Assembly: GCA_963756185.1 (NCBI GenBank) | Contig: CAVWMS010000003.1 | Location: 186,001 to 250,000, forward strand | Length of the DNA stretch: 64,000 nucleotides | Reading direction: 5' to 3' | Source: DATAXI01 sp963756185 | GTDB taxonomy: Bacteria > Verrucomicrobiota > Verrucomicrobiia > Chthoniobacterales > Chthoniobacteraceae | Notes under the pieces: generated by a model | Databases searched by the model: none | Told to the model about the DNA's origin: nothing | The model's input: the letters and a program-made list of their open reading frames with translations, nothing else | Program-made: the position numbers and the translations under genes | Shown: positions 35,954 to 44,191 of the stretch, piece by piece | Layout of the letters: each line of letters begins with the position of its first letter | Numbering within the stretch: the stretch's first letter is position 1

Positions 35954-37585
35954 CTACCCTCGCCAGGAATCCTTGTTCCTCACCGCCGCCTGGAGCGTCT
36001 TGAGCAACTGCTCCTTGGTGTAAGGCTTCATCAGGATCGCCTCCGGCTGCAGAAGCCTCAGCTCCGCCACCCGCGCATCCTGGTCGTTGCCCGACGAAGC
36101 GATGATCTTCACCGAAGGGTTCATCTTCTTGAGCGTCCGCGTCAGCGCCGTACCGTCAAAATGCGGCATCATCACGTCGGTCATCACCACGTCGATTTCC
36201 CGCCCTCGCTGCGCGTAAACGGCCAGCGCCTCGGTTCCATCGCCGGCCGTCAGCACATTGTAGCCGCTCGATTTCAGGATGGTCTCGGTGATCCGGCGAA
36301 TCTCGAATTCATCCTCAACCACCAGGATCGTCTCGCCATCGCCGCCGGCGCAAACCTCCTCGGTTTCCGGCGCCTCGTTGGCGGGCTCGTCTTCGAGCGA
36401 GGCCGGCAGATACACCTTGAAGGTGCTCCCCCTGCCCGGCTCGCTGTAAACATTCACAAATCCGTCGTGGCTCTTGAGGATGCCGCGCACTGTGGAAAGC
36501 CCAAGCCCCGTTCCCTTGCCCACGTCTTTGGTGGTAAAGAAGGGATCGAAAATCTTTTCGACGATCTCCGGCGGAATGCCCGTGCCCGTATCGTGGACCG
36601 AAAAAACAACGTAACGCCCCGGCCTGGAATCGGCGATCATGGCGGCGTAATGCTCGTCCAGCTCGGCGTTTTCAATGCCGATGGTCAGCGTCCCGCCGTT
36701 GGGCATCGCGTCGCGGGCGTTGACGCACAGGTTCAGCAGCACCTGGTGGATCTGCGTGGCGTCGGCGCTGATTTTCCAAGTGTCCTTGCTTTCATGGTGA
36801 ACGATGCTGATCGGCTTCGGGAATGTCTGGCGGGCGATCTCGGTGATTTCCTCGGCCACGTAACGCGGTTGAAGCACCGTCCGCTCCCCTTCCACGCCCT
36901 TTGCAAAAGTCAGCACCTGCTTGATGACATCCGCGCCGCGCTGCGCCGCCTTTTCGATTGCGAAGAGCAGGCTGTGGTACTCGGGCGCCAGCGCCTCGCG
37001 GATCAGCGGGGCCGACAACAGAATCGGCGCCAGGATATTGTTCAGGTCATGGGCCACGCCGCTGGCCAGCGTCCCGATGCTCTCGAGCCGCTGGGAACGC
37101 AGCAATTGTGACTCGAGCTTCTTGCGCTCGGTGACATCGCGCGAAATGCCGCACGTCCCGATGATCCGCCCCTCGGAATCCCGCAGTGGCATCTTGGTCG
37201 TGATCGCCCAGGTCACCCGCCCGTCCGGCAGCGTCTCCTTTTCCTCCTTCCCCACCACCGGTCTGCCGGTCCGCATCACCTCCTGCTCGTCCCGAAACGC
37301 CGCATCGGCGTGCTCGGTTGTGAAAAAATCAAAATCGGTCTTCCCTACCAGGTCCGAGGCCTTCTCGACCCCGAAAAGCTCCACCATCGACCGGCTCACT
37401 CGCAGGAACCGGCTTGCCGTGTCCTTAAAATAAATCCGGTCCGGAGTATTGTTCAGCAAAAAGTTGAACAAATGGCTCTGGATTCCGGAAGCGTCCGGCT
37501 CAGCCTCGCAATGGGCAGGCATGGGGGTCGGCGTAATTTCTGGGTAGGACATCGGAGCTGCATTCTTTAGCATTCGCCATACCAC
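35954..37585 (-). CDS. PAS hybrid histidine kinase with C-terminal receiver
   Basis: The 543-residue protein has one PAS/PAC module (~40-165, NTPDRIYFKDTASRFLRVS to ISRDVTERKKLE), HisKA-like LASGVAHDLNNILAPIL, HATPase_c with NLCVNARDAMPNGGTL and DTGTGIPPE, and a receiver domain (ILVVEDE; Asp in MTDVMMPHFDG). No transmembrane segment. The kinase core is closely similar to that of the large hybrid kinase at 13912-17001, so the two are paralogues with different numbers of PAS domains. The start is uncertain: MVWRML at 37585 or MSYPEI 11 codons later. Confidence 0.9.
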   Translation of the reverse strand: MVWRMLKNAAPMSYPEITPTPMPAHCEAEPDASGIQSHLFNFLLNNTPDRIYFKDTASRFLRVSRSMVELFGVEKASDLVGKTDFDFFTTEHADAAFRDEQEVMRTGRPVVGKEEKETLPDGRVTWAITTKMPLRDSEGRIIGTCGISRDVTERKKLESQLLRSQRLESIGTLASGVAHDLNNILAPILLSAPLIREALAPEYHSLLFAIEKAAQRGADVIKQVLTFAKGVEGERTVLQPRYVAEEITEIARQTFPKPISIVHHESKDTWKISADATQIHQVLLNLCVNARDAMPNGGTLTIGIENAELDEHYAAMIADSRPGRYVVFSVHDTGTGIPPEIVEKIFDPFFTTKDVGKGTGLGLSTVRGILKSHDGFVNVYSEPGRGSTFKVYLPASLEDEPANEAPETEEVCAGGDGETILVVEDEFEIRRITETILKSSGYNVLTAGDGTEALAVYAQRGREIDVVMTDVMMPHFDGTALTRTLKKMNPSVKIIASSGNDQDARVAELRLLQPEAILMKPYTKEQLLKTLQAAVRNKDSWRG

Positions 37586-37635
37586 CTAGGATGAACGGGT
37601 TCCCGATGATTGCCATAGGGAAATCCCTTAGGTGG
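37582..37635. other. Inverted-repeat element between divergent genes
   Basis: CCACCTA at 37582-37588 pairs with TAGGTGG at 37629-37635, and an inner AGGGA/TCCCT hairpin lies at 37617-37628. The element lies at the 5' end of the PAS kinase and ~175 nt upstream of the FAD oxidoreductase. The rest of the 225-nt spacer shows nothing definite. Confidence 0.45.
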
Positions 37636-37810
37636 AAGTAAAACATAAATATGCCCCCATGGGCAGCATCATCCGTCTCCACGGCCCACGCCCGCAGCCC
37701 GGTCTCTTTTCCCTTCCTCACGCCCCCGCTCCCTCTTTCAATATCCTAAAGACCTACCGACTTCCAAAAGCCTTCCTTATTTTCTTTCTAACCATTACAA
37801 TTCGAGGGAC

Positions 37811-38992
37811 ATGATTAATCGGGACTACCTCATCATTGGTGCGGGTCTCGCGGGCGTATGTGCATGCGAAGGGATTCGCATGCACGATAAAAAGGGCAGC
37901 ATTCTGCTGGCCGGGCGTGAACTCTACCCCCCCTACCATCGTCCGCCACTATCGAAAAAATTCCTCAAGAACGGCGGCATGTCCGTCGATGACTTGATGC
38001 ACGCGGCCTCGCCCTGGTTTCCGCGCAATCATGTCGAGATGCGCCTCGGCACCGTGGTGCGCGAGCTGAACATCGAGCGGCGTCTTGCCGTGCTCCAGGA
38101 CGGCCAGGTCGTTGAGTTCCGCAAGGCGCTGCTGGCCACCGGCAGCCGCCCGCGCAGGCCGCAGGTGGCCGGCGCCCACTTGGGCAATGTGTTTTATCTC
38201 AATTCGGTCCGGGACGCCCTGGCCATCCGCGAGGTCGCCGCGATCGAAAAAAACATCGTGGTCATCGGCGGCGGGTTCATCGCCCTCGAGGCCGCCGCGG
38301 CGCTGACCGAGGCAAAATGCAAGGTCACCCTGCTGGACCGCCACGCCACGCTTTGGCGCAGCCGGCTGGACCCCGAGACCTCGCAATGGCTGACCGATCT
38401 CTTCGAGAAGCATGGGGTAAAACTGATGCCCGGCCAGGACCTCAACGGCTTCGAGGGAAAGACCATTTTGAAGAACGTGCAGACCAAGCGCGGCGACCGT
38501 TTCCCCGCCCAGATGGCCCTGGTGGCCCTCGGCGCCGATCCCAACCTCGAACTCGTCCAGAACACCCCGCTCAGCAGCCCCAATGGCGCCCCGGTCAACG
38601 AGCTTCTCGAGACCGACGAAAAGGGCATCTTTGCCGCGGGCGATATCGCGCTGTTCCCGGACCGCGTTTTCGGCGGGGTCCAGCGCATCCAGCACTGGTA
38701 CAACGCGAAGGAGCAGGGCAACATCGCCGGCCAGAACATGACCGGCAAAAAACGCGTCCGGTTCGAGTCGATGCCCTATTTCTGGAGCACCATGTTCGAT
38801 TTGAATTTCGAATTCTTCGGCGATTTCTCCCTCCCGGCCGGACGCATGGAAGTCGAAGGCGACCGGACCCGGAAAAAATTCATCATCCGCTGCTTCCGCG
38901 GCAGCAAACTCTTCGGCCGCATCCATTGCAACCAGGAGGAATCCCTCGGCGCCAAAGCCAAAGCCGAAATCATCGAGTCGCAGCGCGGTTAG
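37811..38992 (+). CDS. FAD-dependent pyridine nucleotide-disulfide oxidoreductase, ferredoxin-reductase-like
   Basis: The 393-residue protein has an N-terminal FAD dinucleotide fold (IIGAGLAGVCACEG), the start of a substrate segment (YPPYHRPPLSKKFL), a second GxGxxG for NAD(P)H (VVIGGGFIALEAAAAL, ~154), and the FAD-contact motif GIFAAGDIALFPD (~275). No redox CxxC pair, so it belongs with rubredoxin/ferredoxin reductases rather than thioredoxin reductase. It has an unusual C-terminal domain (FWSTMFDLNFEFFGDFS). The partner carrier is unknown. The first dispersed repeat copy begins 5 nt after its stop. Confidence 0.88.
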   Translation: MINRDYLIIGAGLAGVCACEGIRMHDKKGSILLAGRELYPPYHRPPLSKKFLKNGGMSVDDLMHAASPWFPRNHVEMRLGTVVRELNIERRLAVLQDGQVVEFRKALLATGSRPRRPQVAGAHLGNVFYLNSVRDALAIREVAAIEKNIVVIGGGFIALEAAAALTEAKCKVTLLDRHATLWRSRLDPETSQWLTDLFEKHGVKLMPGQDLNGFEGKTILKNVQTKRGDRFPAQMALVALGADPNLELVQNTPLSSPNGAPVNELLETDEKGIFAAGDIALFPDRVFGGVQRIQHWYNAKEQGNIAGQNMTGKKRVRFESMPYFWSTMFDLNFEFFGDFSLPAGRMEVEGDRTRKKFIIRCFRGSKLFGRIHCNQEESLGAKAKAEIIESQRG

Positions 38993-38996
38993 GGAG

Positions 38997-39120
38997 TTTC
39001 AAGTCAAAGTGTAGCGCCGGCGCCCCACCCGCGCGCCAGCGTGTACCTGCACTTACTCATTAACTTTCACATGAACCCGCCGTTGCCTTCCGGAATGCTC
39101 GGCCACACTATTTCTTGAAC
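38997..39120 (+). repeat. Dispersed ~100-bp repeat, copy 1
   Basis: Runs from TTTCAAGTCAAAGTG through CACCCGCGCGCCAGCGTG and TTAACTTTCACATGAACCCG to GGCCACACTATTTCTTGAAC. The core matches copies at 40575 and 42005. It holds a mini-ORF MNPPLPSGMLGHTIS. The rest of spacer 38993-39223 is T-rich and unremarkable. Confidence 0.85.
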
Positions 39121-39223
39121 TGCCTTAACCCCCCCTCTTTTTACAAAACTTTTACCTCCCTCTGACGCCCCGTTCACAACCGCCGGCCCCCGCTCTGGCA
39201 GAATTGCCGGCGTCTCCTTCGCC

Positions 39224-40570
39224 ATGCGAGCCCTGATACCAGCCCTGCTTTGTCTCGGCCTCCTCTGGGCAACATTCCGCGCTTGCGCAACAGGTCCCAC
39301 CGCCATGGGCGACGACCTGAGCGCCCAATACAATCAACCGCTCGGCCCCAATCTAGACGCCCTCATTCTCCCTGAAGTCAAATTCCGAAACTCCGATCTG
39401 CCCGGCGCCCTCCGCTATCTCGCCGCCAAGGCAAAAACCCAATCGGGCGGCCTGGTTCGGGTTCAATTCGTCACATTGCTTCCCGAAGACTTCAAGCCGC
39501 GCGCCGAACTTACTCTGGACTTGCAATCCATCTCCTTCTCCCAGGCGCTTCAATTTCTCGGCCAGCTCGCCGGCATCAATTTCACCCAGGGCCCACATGC
39601 GATCATCGCCCGTCTCCATCCGCCGCCGCGGGAACACTTGCCGCCCGTGCAGGTCCTGCAATTCTACGTCCCGGCGGAAACCATTTTGAACGACCCCGCC
39701 CGTCCCGTAACAACCGCCAATAACATCTATTATTCGCTGTCCGGTCAGTTGGAACGGGAAAAATCCGGCTACATAAAGCATCGCGGCCTGGACGGCGGGC
39801 CCGTGGACTCGGGGCCCGCCGGGTCCGGCCTCGACATCACCGGCGCCGGCTCGACGCCGGAAAACGAGCAGGACAATATCCGGACGCCGCCGCGGTCAGG
39901 CCTCGTTATCACCGGTGCCGGGGAAGGTCCGCCAAATCATCCTGCATCGCCGCCCGGGAAAGCGCCCGCCGTCTCGCCCGTGATCGGAGACCAATTGGAC
40001 TCTGCGGAATTCGCAAATGTGAATTTCGAGAAGTTGCCGCTCTCGTCCTGCCTCGAATCGCTCCGCCAATCCGCCGCGACATTCGAAGGCAGGAACGCCG
40101 CCATCAACTTCTTCATAACCCCCGGCGTCAATGCCTCCCAACCGATCACACTTCATTTGCGCAACACGCCGTTACTGGAAGTCCTTCGCTATTTGACCGC
40201 CGTTTCCGGTGCACAGTTTTCACTGGGTCAATACGCAATTAATGTAAAACCAAACGGCCCCGGTCTTGGATTGCCCGAACCCGTGACACCCGCCGAGACT
40301 ACCCAGCTCAATTCAATCAGACTTCCCGATCTCGAATTGAATCACACCCCGCTCGACAATGTAATGACTTCCCTCGAGCGCACCATCCAATCCAATTCGA
40401 CCCTCTCCCTCTGCTTCGTAACCCAGCCCGGCCTCGACACCTCCGCGCCGGTAAACCTGAATCTGACCAACATCCCGCTTACAGAAGCCCTGGTTTACAT
40501 CGGCGAACTCGCCCACGTCGATTTCATAATCGAGCGCCACGCCATCTGGGCTATGCCCAAGGGCGATTAG
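39224..40570 (+). CDS. Exported protein with three STN-like (secretin N-terminal) repeats
   Basis: The 448-residue protein has a signal peptide (MRALIPALLCLGLLWATFRACA) and three copies of a ~90-residue module at ~45-130, ~265-345 and ~365-445. Each ends in the pattern LxNxPLxEALxYIxxLAxVxF: LTNIPLTEALVYIGELAHVDF, LRNTPLLEVLRYLTAVSGAQF and a weaker SISFSQALQFLGQLAGINF. This is the STN fold of secretins and TonB receptors. A Gly/Pro-rich linker (~185-250) has SGLDITGAGSTP and SGLVITGAGEGP. It has no secretin pore or TonB barrel. The same modules occur in the M56 protein at 44192-46105. Confidence 0.75.
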   Translation: MRALIPALLCLGLLWATFRACATGPTAMGDDLSAQYNQPLGPNLDALILPEVKFRNSDLPGALRYLAAKAKTQSGGLVRVQFVTLLPEDFKPRAELTLDLQSISFSQALQFLGQLAGINFTQGPHAIIARLHPPPREHLPPVQVLQFYVPAETILNDPARPVTTANNIYYSLSGQLEREKSGYIKHRGLDGGPVDSGPAGSGLDITGAGSTPENEQDNIRTPPRSGLVITGAGEGPPNHPASPPGKAPAVSPVIGDQLDSAEFANVNFEKLPLSSCLESLRQSAATFEGRNAAINFFITPGVNASQPITLHLRNTPLLEVLRYLTAVSGAQFSLGQYAINVKPNGPGLGLPEPVTPAETTQLNSIRLPDLELNHTPLDNVMTSLERTIQSNSTLSLCFVTQPGLDTSAPVNLNLTNIPLTEALVYIGELAHVDFIIERHAIWAMPKGD

Positions 40571-40574
40571 AACC

Positions 40575-40698
40575 TTTCAAGTTGAAGTGCAACCGGCGGC
40601 TCCTCACCCGCGCGCCAGCGTGTCCTTGCACTTACTCTTTAACATTCACATGAACCAGCCCCTCCCTCCCGGAATTCACGACCACACTGTTTCTTATT
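40575..40698 (+). repeat. Dispersed ~100-bp repeat, copy 2
   Basis: Starts TTTCAAGTTGAAGTGCAA 5 nt after the STN-protein stop; core CACCCGCGCGCCAGCGTGTC and TTTAACATTCACATGAACC. The mini-ORF here (MNQPLPPGIHDHTVS) lacks the stop and runs on for another ~55 codons without recognisable content. Confidence 0.85.
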
Positions 40699-40803
40699 CC
40701 GCCCTGGGGCATCTTCGGCCTCCGTGCACGCCAGAAACGCGGCGCACGGGCCCGGGAACGCGCCCAAATGTTGTTGCAAAAGGAAATCCGAAAGAAAAAT
40801 CAG

Positions 40804-41949
40804 ATGAAACACCTGCTTCAGCCTATGGACACCGGTCCATCTGGGAAATCCAGGAAATACGTTGATTACCCTGGTACCCACTGCGGCTTTGCCTGGTTTC
40901 TTCGGGCATGCGGAGGTCAAAGATTTAACTGCGGCCAGCCCGTTGCCGTCGATGGTCAGGATCAACCAGCGCCCCGTCTCCCGGTCGTTTCCAAATCGAG
41001 GCCCAAACAACTCGCTGTAATAGCGGCCCTATTGTCCGCGCTGGCGCCCCTTTGCGCGCTGGCGCAGGTTATTCCAGATCCCACGGCATCCAGTCAACTT
41101 CTTAGCGCTGCGGATTTATTAGGCAGGCAGGCTCTAAATTTTAGGGGCCTTACCAGCATTGAGTATCAATTGGGGGAAGCCGTCGTTTATGGACCCAACG
41201 ATAATACATACACGGTAAAAATTCATTGGCGTGAGAAGGGAGACGCCTTTCACTGCACATGGGAGCAATTGGCGCAACAATCAGATATGCGCGGTGATTT
41301 CGCCTATGATGGAAAGATCACCCGGGAATTCGCTCCCGGCGGCCCCGGCAATATCATGCTCACAAAAAAGGGTCTGATTGTGGATGACCTCAAACTCAAC
41401 GAGGATGAGTTTATTACCGGTCCATACTCTTTTGTGAGAAATGGCAAGGGATTGCCCTTCACCTATTTTCGTGATCTCGCCGACCCCAAAACCTTCACAA
41501 AACTGGACATGATCGATTCGCGCCCAATCGAAGTAACTGTCGACGGCGAAAAATATCTTTGTTTGTCTTTTAAGGCGGGCCTCCACGAATATTCGAAGAA
41601 ACCGTTGATCCGTCGCGTCTATTTCAGCGAGCGAAACGGCTATTACCCAATGATCTCGGAATTGGTCCATGAGCCCAATGGCGTGATCGCCCGGTATCGA
41701 GTGAAGGAATTGCAAGTGGTTCGAGACGATTCGGGCCAGGTTCAGTTCGTTTATCCAAAAATCGCCGAATCACTCTATTACGGCACTCCACCCAATGACC
41801 TCACAAAGGAGCCATCGGCACGCTACGAGTTCACTGTAAATACGGTTAAAATAAACAATGTCCCCGACAATGATCTACCCTTGGACCCGGGAGGTGCGTC
41901 AATGATTTGGGATGCAGATCATAAGACCTACATTACGATTTCAAAATAA
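40804..41949 (+). CDS. Exported hypothetical protein, start uncertain
   Basis: The mature part begins after a clear signal peptide (KQLAVIAALLSALAPLCALAQ) encoded at ~41005-41065, but no ATG, GTG or TTG lies just before it in frame. The nearest in-frame ATGs are at 40825 and 40804 (MKHLLQ), which would put the signal ~60-70 residues in, so a frameshift or mis-called base near 40960-41005 is likely. The ~290-residue mature domain has a LolA/DUF1571-like look (RGLTSIEYQL, YTVKIHWREKGDAFHCTWEQ, RRVYFSERNGYYPMISELVH). Neighbours are the STN protein and the Pmp-like protein, with repeat copies on both sides. Confidence 0.6.
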   Translation: MKHLLQPMDTGPSGKSRKYVDYPGTHCGFAWFLRACGGQRFNCGQPVAVDGQDQPAPRLPVVSKSRPKQLAVIAALLSALAPLCALAQVIPDPTASSQLLSAADLLGRQALNFRGLTSIEYQLGEAVVYGPNDNTYTVKIHWREKGDAFHCTWEQLAQQSDMRGDFAYDGKITREFAPGGPGNIMLTKKGLIVDDLKLNEDEFITGPYSFVRNGKGLPFTYFRDLADPKTFTKLDMIDSRPIEVTVDGEKYLCLSFKAGLHEYSKKPLIRRVYFSERNGYYPMISELVHEPNGVIARYRVKELQVVRDDSGQVQFVYPKIAESLYYGTPPNDLTKEPSARYEFTVNTVKINNVPDNDLPLDPGGASMIWDADHKTYITISK

Positions 41950-42004
41950 CATCGATAGGAACAGCAGCGGCCCGGCGGCGTAAGCCCCCGGTCACGTGCC
42001 AGTC

Positions 42005-42101
42005 TCACCCACGCGCCAGCGTGTCCTTGCGCTTGCTCCTTAACATTCACGTGAACCCGCCGTTGCCTTCTGGAATCCACGGCCACAGGATTTTCTAAAC
42101 T
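42005..42101 (+). repeat. Dispersed ~100-bp repeat, copy 3
   Basis: Core CACCCACGCGCCAGCGTGTC, TTAACATTCACGTGAACCCG, CGTTGCCTTCTGGAATCCACGG matches copies 1 and 2. The mini-ORF is MNPPLPSGIHGHRIF. Here CACGC-GCCA-GCGTG forms a perfect small hairpin. It lies in the 418-nt spacer 41950-42367, whose remainder holds the hairpin at 42107 and no recognisable gene. Confidence 0.85.
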
Positions 42102-42106
42102 ATCTG

Positions 42107-42139
42107 CCCAGGGGTTTTAACCAGGTTTTAACCCCTGGG
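42107..42139 (+). terminator. Strong hairpin, possible terminator
   Basis: CCCAGGGGTT and AACCCCTGGG form a 10-bp stem around a 13-nt loop, 6 nt after repeat copy 3. It lacks a following T-run, so an intrinsic terminator is only one reading; a recombination or protein-binding site is another. Confidence 0.4.
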
Positions 42140-42367
42140 GGGCCACGTCAAAACGCGACCAAGTCCCGGAGGGACCGAGGAGGAGGAGGGACCCGTGATT
42201 GACACTGGGCGGGCGAGCCGGCAAAAGCCAATCCATCCACGGAAATCGCCCCAGAAATACGCCAACCCCGCCCGAATCAGGTTGCAATGGGAATCTCGGG
42301 GGAGAAAATCAGCGCAGACATTCCTGCCGGCCTGTCTTGCGGCCAACCTCCACCGGAGCACATCGCC

Positions 42368-44110
42368 ATGAGAACCCATCTTGCCACCATCGACCGACTC
42401 GAGGCGCGCATCGCCCCCGCGACTTTCGTCGTCAACACGATCAATGACAGCTCTGACGCGCCCAATAACCCCGGACATATCGTGAGCCTGCGCGATGCGC
42501 TGGCGCTCGCCGATGCGCACGGCGGAACGAACAATATCGTCTTTGATCTCCCTGCCTCGGATATGGTCAATGGTGCGTTCACGATTACACTCTCATCCCT
42601 TGGCACGCTCACCAGCAATGGCAACGTCAACATCAGCGGGCCGGGCGCGGGATCGCTCATCATCAACGGCGGCAACAAATATGGCGTTTTCGATTTCAAT
42701 GATGGAAAGCCGACTACAGACAGCCCGGTGACCATTAGCGGCTTGTCGATCGTTTACGGCAAGAGCAGCTCGGGCGGCGCCATTTACTCGACCGAGTCGT
42801 TGACGCTGAAAAACGTGACCATCTCCGGCAATACCTCGACGCAGAGCAACGGCGGCATCTATGTCTCCGGCAATGCCTCCGCGGGCACCACGGTGAGCAT
42901 CAGCCACTCTCTCATAACGGACAACAGCGCCGCGGATTTTTCCGGCGGCATGGGGCTCGCGAAACTGAAGTCGTTCACCATGACCGACACCGTCTTAAGC
43001 GGCAACACCGCCGTGAGTAATGGCGGTGGCGGCGCTGCCGTGGATATCACAGACCATGGCCATGGCATCACCATCACCAATTGCCAGATATTGGGAAATA
43101 CCGGGAACTTCGGCGCAGGATTGAAGCTCGAGGACCTAAACACGGCGGCCTCATCGAAGATCACGATCAAGTCCACGACGATCACCGGCAACGTCTCCGA
43201 CGGCGCCGGCCTGGGAGGAGGCGCGGTATATGTGGGCCAGGGAAATACGGTCATCACCGGCTCCACCATCCGCGACAACACGGCCGTCTATGACGGCGGC
43301 GGGATCGATGCGCAGAGCTTTGCTTCGCTGACGATTGCCTCGACCACCTTCACCGCCAATCAGACCACCAGGACCAACGCGCCCGGCCAGGGAGGAGGAG
43401 GCATCTTCATCGAGGGAAACGGCTCGGGCACGCTGCAGCCGGTCAGTATCACGGCGTCGGACTTCTTCGGGAACCGGAGCGCGTCGAGCGGAGGCGGACT
43501 TTACGCGCTGGACAGCATCTCTCTCACGCTATCGCACGCTACTTTTTCCGCCAACAACGCAGCCGGCGCTGGCGGCGGAGTCGGCACTTACGGTGTTACC
43601 GAAGCGGACAGGGTCGATGTCACCGTGCACGGCGGCTTATTCTCTGGCAACTCCTCCGGACCGGCGGGCGGCGGCATCTTCGCCTTGGGCGCCGGCCGGG
43701 TTGTGATCATCGCGTCGAAGGTGACTGGAAACGTCTCGGTTGACGGCGGTGGCATCTGTGTCGGGAGCTTTGACCCCACGGGTGGTCTAATTATGAAAAA
43801 CGTGGTCGCCACGGGCAACTTTGCCGCGAATTACGGCGGCGGGCTGGATATCTCAGACGACACGGCCTTCCATGTGAGCGGCGGTTCCATGACGGGCAAC
43901 AGCGCGGCCGGCGAAGGCGGTGGGATTAACATTAACGATGCCACGGGCAGCATCGAGGGCGTTATCATCTCCGGCAACTCGGCCGGTTTCGACGGCGGTG
44001 GCGTGTACCACACCGACGGCGGCGTCGTGACGCTCCAGGTTGCCGACGTAACCGCGAACAGCGCGCCCGCCGGCCCGAATACCGGCGGCCCCTTCACGGT
44101 GTTTACCTGA
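42368..44110 (+). CDS. Pmp-like right-handed beta-helix exoprotein with LEARIAPA motif
   Basis: The 580-residue protein opens MRTHLATIDRLEARIAPATF and has no classical signal peptide. The LEARIAPA segment is reminiscent of the short N-terminal motifs on many large planctomycete and verrucomicrobial surface proteins. The body is a long array of parallel-helix turns (GGAIYS, GNTAVSNGGGG, GGGIDAQSF, GNRSASSGGGLYALD, TGNVSVDGGGICV), as in Chlamydia polymorphic membrane proteins and pectate-lyase folds. There is no autotransporter barrel. It is probably a surface or secreted structural protein or adhesin. An in-frame start at 42287 is less likely as it would precede the motif by 27 residues. Confidence 0.75.
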   Translation: MRTHLATIDRLEARIAPATFVVNTINDSSDAPNNPGHIVSLRDALALADAHGGTNNIVFDLPASDMVNGAFTITLSSLGTLTSNGNVNISGPGAGSLIINGGNKYGVFDFNDGKPTTDSPVTISGLSIVYGKSSSGGAIYSTESLTLKNVTISGNTSTQSNGGIYVSGNASAGTTVSISHSLITDNSAADFSGGMGLAKLKSFTMTDTVLSGNTAVSNGGGGAAVDITDHGHGITITNCQILGNTGNFGAGLKLEDLNTAASSKITIKSTTITGNVSDGAGLGGGAVYVGQGNTVITGSTIRDNTAVYDGGGIDAQSFASLTIASTTFTANQTTRTNAPGQGGGGIFIEGNGSGTLQPVSITASDFFGNRSASSGGGLYALDSISLTLSHATFSANNAAGAGGGVGTYGVTEADRVDVTVHGGLFSGNSSGPAGGGIFALGAGRVVIIASKVTGNVSVDGGGICVGSFDPTGGLIMKNVVATGNFAANYGGGLDISDDTAFHVSGGSMTGNSAAGEGGGININDATGSIEGVIISGNSAGFDGGGVYHTDGGVVTLQVADVTANSAPAGPNTGGPFTVFT

Positions 44111-44191
44111 CCCGTTAGAGGATCATGCGATAGTCATTTCGCAAGCAAAATAGGCGCGACCATCCTCATCCCCTCGATACTTCGACTCTGC

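Noticed and set aside
38801..38820. A heptad-like TTGAATTTCGAATTC stretch at 38801
   Set aside because: It lies inside the FAD oxidoreductase coding region (DLNFEFF) and has fewer than two full units, so it is coincidental.
40587..40865. A 92-codon plus-strand gene in the spacer after the STN protein
   Set aside because: Its first part is the repeat's mini-ORF and the rest has no recognisable content; kept only as part of the repeat description.
38997..42101. Insertion sequence for the ~100-bp repeats
   Set aside because: No transposase frame and no clear terminal inverted repeats or target duplications; called only a dispersed repeat.
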